DNA of 12,827 nt from NCBI GenBank assembly GCA_000310025.1, contig FN647684.1, forward strand, positions 460,005-472,831, in the 5' to 3' direction. A program made the position numbers and the translations under genes. The notes under the pieces were generated by a model. The model was not told where the DNA came from, searched no databases, and saw only the letters and a program-made list of their open reading frames with translations. Below are positions 7,871-12,827 of this stretch, piece by piece. The stretch's first letter is position 1. Each line of letters opens with the position of its first letter. This DNA is from Ectocarpus siliculosus. Its lineage: Eukaryota; Sar; Phaeophyceae; Ectocarpales; Ectocarpaceae.

Positions 7871-8311
7871 TATCACACACGAACACCCAAAGCTATTTGC
7901 CGCCGTCAAAAAATATCTTCACTAGAAACAAGTTCGACCTCTACGCAATCAAAATCTGTTCATAGCCGGCCGCGGACACGATCGCGCACGCGTAGTACTC
8001 ATGCACCTGCACCTGCACCTGCACAAGAAAGTTCAGCGGACACGACGAGTGGAAGACCTCCCCGAACACGCACGCATTGTCGTCGTCCCGCTATGTCGCC
8101 TGCCGAAGAGAAGTGCAATTCTACTGCCCAAATCCGTGCACGATCCAATAGTATACGTGAAGATAAGATAAGTGAGCCCGATAGTAGCACACGAACTACT
8201 CGTCGTAGAAACAACCATGCGCCTGCAGAAGCAAAGATAACGACACCTGAATCTCAGTCCCTTCAAGTTCACAACGGGAATGTAGACGAACAACTATTAT
8301 ATAATAGAGGC
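7583..8311 (+). other. Long ATG-poor open frame feeding into the Helitron, Arg/Ser/Thr/Pro-rich
   Basis: After a TAG at 7580-7582 this frame stays open until TGA at 8312-8314. The first part overlaps the C/T-rich repeat and is probably open by composition. From about 7900 the translation is rich in Arg, Ser, Thr and Pro, with tandem Ala-Pro from the cacctgcacctgcacctgc run (8001-8019). The first ATG is at 8093. The next frame over is open from 8286 into the Helitron protein, so this may be a basic, low-complexity N-terminal extension separated by an indel near 8290-8312. No domain is recognised and it could equally be non-coding. Confidence 0.3.
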
Positions 8312-8312
8312 T

Positions 8313-9254
8313 GAGATTAATAGCACTAATTTCTCAGGACACTTATCTACTTCTATAGTAACCGCAATTCGGCTGGCCGCGTCCGCAGGGACCATCACTC
8401 AACAACAATCAAGTGCAATGCGTCGTCATCGTCTACTGCAACCTAGAGCAAGAACGCAACCCAGAGCAAGAACGAGAAGAACAGCGCTACGTCGTTTCAT
8501 CGTTCAACGTCGTAGGCAAAACAATCCACGGGTTGGCGTCATCGCCTTCGGTGACAACAACAGTATTTCGCTCCCCGAAGAGCACAAATTTCAGTATCCG
8601 CTCCTCTCTGATCCCAACAACATCGTCTGTCAACATTGTGGAGCCAAGCTATGGAAAGAAGAAGTTATCAACTGTTGCAGCAACGGTAAATTCTCCGTCG
8701 CCAACTTGCCTCCGTTACCAGACGCTGCCAGAGAGTTGTTCAATCACCCCAACGTAATCCAACACCAACGGCGATTAAATAGTCTGTTTTCTTTTACGGC
8801 TCTAGGGGCAAGTCCGAAAGGGTGTTGGGAAGGAACGCCGTCTCCGCCGTCAATGCTCACGATGTGTGGCAAGGCATATCGCCGAATATTTGATGCCGAA
8901 AACCAATACAGAGGAGAACAACGTCAACCATCAAATAACGCGAGATTCTATGTCTACGACGACGAGCACAGAGCGCACGGCGAAAGCCTCGGCATCGATC
9001 CTAATATCGTCGACTCCGTCCGAAACCTTCTCAGTCAACACAACTCCTGGGTTAATGCTTACCAGAGCGCCGTAGACGAAATCGTCAGAAATGACCATGA
9101 GATCCACGACGCACAGATTTGTTTTGGACCTGTAGATCGGACGACACATGGCCCTATTTTGGGTGATCTGCCCACGACGTCGGAGATCGCAGCATGCATA
9201 CCAAGAAGACACGACGGCACAACTTTTCCGACAAGTATACACATTCCCCCGTAA
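8313..9254 (+). pseudogene. Helitron Rep protein, segment 1: basic N terminus and Cys motif
   Basis: This frame is open from 8286 (after a TAG at 8283-8285) to the TAA at 9252-9254, with the first ATG at 8418. The start is strongly basic (tandem RAR/RTR-type units). Counting from that ATG, residues 71-87 hold CQHCGAKLWKEEVINCC, the Cys motif that typically precedes the Helitron-like N-terminal domain, followed by LPPLPDAARELF. Residues 123-130 (LFSFTALG), 147-155 (LTMCGKAYR) and 176-184 (RFYVYDDEH) match the characteristic order of this domain family. Residues 256-261 (EIAACI) lead to the break. The frame is lost in a run of five C at 9246-9250; one C fewer would join it to the next segment without a stop. 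The start codon is uncertain because an open frame continues upstream of the ATG. Confidence 0.75.
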
Positions 9255-9897
9255 CGGTGACTCGGGAAGACCACGGTTTGTACCTATATTCTCTGCCAGT
9301 TACGAGCCTCTCGGTTATCCCTTGCTGTTTTTCTCTGGCACATCAGGGTGGTCAAAGGGAACGTGGCTACGCGACGAAAGACGCGTCGCCGGCGAAACCG
9401 TCGGACCATCCGGTCACAAAGTTCCTATCGCTCACTACGTGCGACAAAGAGTACTTTCCGAGCCCACTTTTCACCCATTTAGTAGAGTTACGCAGGAGTA
9501 CCTCTGCGACATGTACTCACGTCAAGAAGAACAGAGCCTCCAATACCTGTCCTCAGCTGAAGGCCAGAAACGTGCCACCACGTACAAAACTTTAGAGGAC
9601 GCCCCCCAGGAAGCTCAGATAGGTAAAACGCTCCCGAAAACCTTTCACGGGCATCCAGCCAAAATGAAAGCAAACACAACCGACGCCTTAGCTATTGTAT
9701 CACGTAAGGGACGCCCTAGTGCCATGCTCACCATGACATGCAATGGTAACTGGGAAGCAATTCAAGCTAATCTGTTACCCGGTCAAACAGCGTACGACAG
9801 GCCAGACTTATGCGACCGTGTCTTCAAAATTAAAATGGCTGAACTCATGAAAGACCTCAGGAGTGGCAAGATTTTGGACCGATTGACTTTGAGATGA
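9247..9897 (+). pseudogene. Helitron Rep protein, segment 2: Helitron-like N-terminal domain
   Basis: This frame takes over just after the C run and begins PRNGDSGRPRFVP. SASYEPLGYPLLFFSG is the conserved hydrophobic block that in other Helitrons reads like hPsYdPLqYPLLFP. Further on, LPKTFHGHP, then DALAIVSRKGRPSAMLTMTC with N-x-N-W-E-A-I, then LLPGQTAYDRPDLCDRVFKI reproduce the start of the Rep domain closely. The segment stops with TGA at 9895-9897. The join to segment 3 lies in a run of four T at 9872-9875, where one additional T would give an uninterrupted GKI-F-G reading. Open upstream codons from 9148 in this frame are an overlap with segment 1 and probably not coding. Confidence 0.8.
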
Positions 9898-10376
9898 GCT
9901 GCGTAGAGTTCCAGAAGAGGGGCATGCCCCATATGCATTTAGTAGTGCGCTTTGAGGGACCTTTGCCCGATCAGATGGGAGAAATGGACGAATGGTGTTG
10001 GGCGGAAGTGCCGCCGCCAGAGCTCAACAATGGTAGATCAAGAGATCAAGTGCTGAACCTCATGGTACATAAACAGTGTGGCAGTCACAACCCCACATCA
10101 CCGTGCATGAAGGAAGATCGAAAACGGCCTGGAGTTAAGGTGTGCGGCAAAAACTATCCCCAACCATGGCGTGACGTAGCCGCTGTGGGCAAGACCGGTA
10201 GAGCCGAGTACCGTCGTAGAGATACCGGAGAGAGATTTCCCTACACGCACAGAGTGAACGGCAAATTTATCGAATCATTCGCCACCAATCAATGGATAGC
10301 ACCGTACAACATTTGGCTCCTTTCCAAATACAACTGTCACATGTGTTTTGACGTCTGCACCGCCAACGCCATACAG
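9873..10376 (+). pseudogene. Helitron Rep protein, segment 3: HUH motif and Cys-rich region
   Basis: The frame begins FGPIDFEMSCVEFQKRGMPH, the conserved strand leading into the HUH metal-binding motif PHMHLVV (His codons 9930-9932 and 9936-9938). MVHKQCGSHNPTSPCMKE and VKVCGKNYPQPW follow, giving the Cys spacing seen in Helitron Rep proteins. YRRRDTGERF and NQWIAPYNIWLLSKYNCHM complete the block. The apparent ATG at 9894 overlaps the preceding stop as ATGA, but this is not a real start because homology runs upstream of it. The frame loses homology after AIQ (10374-10376), where one base appears to be missing; the same frame stays open by chance. Confidence 0.85.
9930..9938 (+). other. HUH motif (His-Met-His) of Helitron Rep
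   Basis: cat atg cat encodes H-M-H. In HUH nucleases the two His residues bind the divalent metal used for single-strand cleavage. Both residues are intact. Confidence 0.8.
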
Positions 10377-10378
10377 TC

Positions 10379-10868
10379 AAGTATATTTACAAGTACATCA
10401 CGAAAGGCGCCGACTTTATCAAGGCCAAGATTGTTTGTGGTGGTGACGAAATTGAAGCTTACCGATCGGCAAGATACGTGTCAGCGGCAGAGGCTGCGTG
10501 GCGATTGCTTGGTTTCCACATCATGGAGCGCCACCCTTCCGTCACGTCCCTTCGCTTGCACCTTCCCGATGACAAACACGTCATTGTCGATCAAACTCTT
10601 ACACGTGCTGAACAGAAGTCGGAAGCCGAACAGACCAAATCCGACCTCATGCTGTACTTTGGAAGACCTACCGAGTCCGACTTCGATTCCCTCACGTACC
10701 TGGACTACAACGAGAAGTACATTGTCAACAAAAATGGTACATCATTTCTCACATCTGCATACTGCGGGAACAAATTGCTGGGAATCTCACAGCCACCGCA
10801 TACCATCGTTTACCAGACGCCAAGAAACATGCGTCTTGCGGTACGCTTCTCTCAGCGTGGCGGCGTAA
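10379..10868 (+). pseudogene. Helitron Rep protein, segment 4: two-tyrosine motif and following domain
   Basis: In a third frame the sequence reads KYIYKYITKGADFIKAK, then DEIEAYRSARYVSAAEAAWR and LLGFHIMERHPSV, a close match to the catalytic-tyrosine block and the conserved ARYVS-WR-F/L-GF-P/M-ER-PSV stretch of Helitrons. It continues through HLPDDKHVIVDQ. Near 10790-10800 the recognisable reading passes to another frame (RIPSFTRRQETCVLRYASLS), which resembles the segment linking Rep to the helicase and stops with TAA at 10866-10868. A weak continuation (GES/GERFYL-like) may reach 10920. The ATG at 10478 is internal to the homology and is not a start. No helicase domain follows. Confidence 0.8.
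10382..10396 (+). other. Catalytic two-tyrosine motif (YxxxY) of Helitron Rep
   Basis: tat att tac aag tac encodes Y-I-Y-K-Y. Tyrosines at 10382-10384 and 10394-10396 have the Y-x-x-x-Y spacing of Helitron Y2 transposases, and the Lys after them (ITKG) is present. The motif lies in a different frame from the HUH motif. Confidence 0.75.
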
Positions 10869-10926
10869 GCCGCCGAAAGCCTTGTATTTTTATCTCTTTT
10901 CCAAGTTTGATTGCGAAGGAAACTGA

Positions 10927-11006
10927 TTTCTCTCTCGGCGCACCACAGGACAACACACTTCACTTGGATTTATAGACTGGCGGGTTTCCTCTCTCGGCGC
11001 ACCACA
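10927..11006 (+). repeat. Spaced direct repeat tctctcggcgcaccaca
   Basis: tttc, tctctcggcgcaccaca at 10927-10947 recurs as tttcc, tctctcggcgcaccaca at 10985-11006 with one inserted C. The copies lie about 58 bases apart, at the point where Helitron homology ends. They may mark a junction or a local tandem duplication. Confidence 0.65.
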
Positions 11007-12088
11007 TCACATGCATGCCAGCATTTCCGAGGTCCGCCGGCCCGTTCTCTGTCAACCGACCGCTCTGTTGCCGTTGCCGCTGTCTTCGGCCCCTCTGCAC
11101 CCGGTGCTTTTGGGCTCTGCGCTGCCAGTCAGTGCTCCACTCAGTCAGTCAGTGCTCCTGTTGGTGCTGCATTCTGCACCTCGCACACTCCCGCTTTGTT
11201 TGTCCGCACGCATCGATCAGTAGTCATCTCGCGCGCAATCCATGCTCCGCAGTCAACCATCATCCGTGCTGCAGTCATTTGCGCGTTTCTGCGAGCAGAG
11301 ATCACCCCACCCGCGTTCCGTGTCCCTCTCTTTGTTCTCTCTCTCGTGAGTTTTCTCTCTCTCGGTTGTAACCTGTTCATTCAGTCACAGTAGTCCTCCG
11401 TCGGCAGCAATCTTTTCGTATCAACAAAGTCATTTAGGCTGCAGTCATCCGCAAAAATATCGGAGTTTTTATTCGATCTTAAGTCGTCAGGTCGTCGCCT
11501 GTGTAGACTAATCGCAAGATATGACAACCGTGGGTGGCGCTGCTTCTCGACGCCCGCTCACGTTCGGTTGCACACGCTCCTCACTCCTCGAGCGTTCTCC
11601 CACATCCCACTCTTACCCAGCCTTCGTGGAGTCTCTCTCCTGCTCTTCTTCTCTTTCGTATCTGCTGTCTGTCGCAATGCTGTCGGGCTGTCGGGCTCGC
11701 GTGTCGTGTGTCGTGTGGGTGTTGTTGCCAGGGAATACAGTAGAAACATTGTACTGCATCCTGTCGTTTCGTCACTTTTGACGAGCTGCTTCCTGTCTTT
11801 TTGGGGGTGTACATCATGTGCTTCCTTTCTGTCTTGTTGGAGGTGTCGTTGGCATAGCGCGCCAGTCAGATTGTCGTTTGGTTCGAGGAGGTTCCTTTTC
11901 ATTTGTTTTGGACTTGGTTAACGTTAGAAACTCATCTAGGGTGCATCAGTGAAAGGCTGCGACATACAGAGGTCATTCATCAACTTCCGAACACGAACGT
12001 CGGGAAAAGCACATCATCACACGCAAACATCACGTGACAAATTCATCTCTGCTGGCCTCCTCAATCAATGATCAGCTGCATGCAGCGT
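11007..12088. other. C/T-rich region downstream of the Helitron remnant, no supported gene
   Basis: Open frames on both strands reflect low A content and show no domains. cagtcagtgctcc is duplicated at 11126-11138 and 11146-11158. Variants of gcagtcat recur near 11271 and 11442. ctctctctcg runs occur near 11337 and 11355. The composition resembles 7507-7870 on the other side of the Helitron, but I found no long shared sequence apart from cacttggattta (7570 and 10960). Confidence 0.4.
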
Positions 12089-12381
12089 TCAGCAAATCCC
12101 AGCAACGCCCTGCTCACAGTTCATGTGTTTATATCCTTCCTTTGTATTGTACAGTGATGTCGTCATGTGTTCGCCCACGGGCCATCTCCTGATCCGCGAA
12201 GAAGGTAATCGGGGAAGGAATCCCATGAGATATACCATGTTGTAGACGTGCTGAACACTCTTTGCGAGGAATACACATTGATGCACCATATTTTTCAGTC
12301 CCCCAAAGAGACCATACAGCCCGGCCACCACCACTTGATTGAGATTTAAGTTTGTAAGAAATTCAGGCCCAACATTACCTT
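12089..12381 (-). CDS. Hypothetical short open frame (weak)
   Basis: On the minus strand a frame is open from about 12381 to a stop at 12089-12091, with the first ATG (MVHQCVFLAK) well inside and a GTG at 12334. The translation has a Gly/Leu-rich stretch (VVVAGLYGLFGGLKNMVHQC) followed by YNMVYLMGFLPRL and is not low-complexity, unlike most open frames here. I do not recognise a family, and no splice sites or neighbours support it. It could be a piece of a transposon or a chance open frame. Confidence 0.2.
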
Positions 12382-12657
12382 TTACTTGAACCTATCAACT
12401 ACCAGTACCGAGTACCAGGAGGGACCTCCTTGCCAAATCCACGAAGTACCTACTACCCATCTACCCATACAGGAAACAACCCCACCTAGGGGTGCGCTTT
12501 TAATCGGAGGTTCTTGAGTGATGGCCAGAACTACCGCAGTACTCTCTGGTTGATAAAACCGCGTTTGCTGCGACGGGATTTCGCACCCCAATCTTACATG
12601 ACACAACTGGTGTCCATGTGCGTGTCATGTGACGTTTGCACGGGGACTACCGCGCTG
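12382..12657. other. Non-coding stretch before poly-C
   Basis: No gene recognised. Short repeated elements such as agtaccgagtaccagg near 12402 and tacccatctacccatac near 12453. Confidence 0.4.
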
Positions 12658-12827
12658 CCCCCCCCCCCCCCCCCCTCCCAACCCCTGTACCCAAATGCTG
12701 CCGTTTAAACCAAAGGGAAGAAAAGGAAACCGCTTGTAAACCACCGGAATTTTCCCCCACTCCCAAAAAATCCAAACCCCCCCGAAATTAAAAACTAAAC
12801 CCTGGTTTTCCTTTCAACCCCCGAAGG
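12658..12827. other. Poly-C run and probable low-quality contig end
   Basis: Eighteen consecutive C (12658-12675) are followed by about 150 bases packed with mononucleotide runs (ccccc, aaaaaa, tttt, ccccccc) of a texture seen nowhere else in the window. This resembles a read end past a polymerase-slippage site more than genomic sequence. It should not be used for annotation. Confidence 0.6.

Larger units (their letters stand above)
8313..10920 (+). mobile_element. Helitron remnant (Rep region only), termini not found
   Basis: The successive frames described below spell the N-terminal half of a Helitron RepHel protein in the usual order: Cys motif, Helitron-like N-terminal domain, HUH motif, Cys-rich segment, two-tyrosine motif and the conserved SARYVS-AEA-WRL-GF block. 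Homology fades around 10868-10920, and no SF1 helicase motifs (Walker A GxxGTGKS, DEAD-like Walker B) follow. Helitron ends (5' TC; 3' hairpin then CTRR) could not be placed, so the true element may extend either way. It is a decayed, non-autonomous copy unless some of the frame breaks are sequencing errors. Confidence 0.8.

Noticed and set aside
10911-11393. Plus-strand open frames of 118-160 codons downstream of the Helitron
   Set aside because: They overlap in three frames, are Ser/Leu/Cys/Pro-rich from C/T-rich DNA, and show no helicase or other domain.
11521-11921. Overlapping open frames on both strands
   Set aside because: Same C/T-rich composition effect; no motif and no consistent frame.

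Overview
This is eukaryotic, repeat-dominated DNA with one clear host-gene fragment. There is no bacterial operon structure. A GT-AG intron with a good donor, a CCCTAA (TTAGGG-type) telomeric tract, TA-flanked DNA transposons, an LTR-like fragment and a Helitron replication-initiator remnant all point to a nuclear genome. The long intron and the many short palindromic simple repeats (tgcatgcatg, gtacgtac, ca/gt runs) would suit a stramenopile alga such as a brown alga. That is an impression, not a proof. The last ~170 bases look like the low-quality end of an assembled contig.

Layout. 1-2792: two nested, related TA-flanked DNA transposons. The outer one is cut by the window start and ends at 2790. 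The inner one (715-2119) has 23-bp terminal inverted repeats and a TA on each side. Each carries a decayed tail of the same transposase-like protein, on opposite strands, and a solo-LTR-like fragment lies in the outer element. 2793-3323: AT-rich upstream region. 3324-5631: start of a host gene for a type II membrane protein that resembles a Golgi-type glycosyltransferase. Exon 1 ends at a canonical donor, and a phase-compatible second exon is proposed at 5552-5631. The rest of the gene is not visible. 5632-6650: no recognisable gene, with simple repeats. 6649-6780: interstitial telomeric tract with an embedded 37-bp minisatellite. 6781-8312: C/T-rich tandem-repeat DNA leading into a long Arg/Ser/Thr-rich open frame.

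8313-10920: Helitron Rep remnant. The N-terminal Cys motif, the Helitron-like N-terminal domain, the HUH motif and the two-tyrosine motif are all recognisable, but they lie in alternating reading frames separated by single-base indels. The SF1 helicase half is absent. 10921-12088: C/T-rich DNA with short duplications and no supported gene. 12089-12381 minus: a weak open frame. 12658-12827: poly-C run and degraded-looking tail.

The genes do not form a pathway. The window is a host locus surrounded by successive transposon insertions, now mostly decayed. I found no convincing undescribed system. The most unusual items are the mirrored transposon nesting with two spellings of one subterminal repeat, the interstitial telomere, and the Helitron whose catalytic residues survive while its frame does not.
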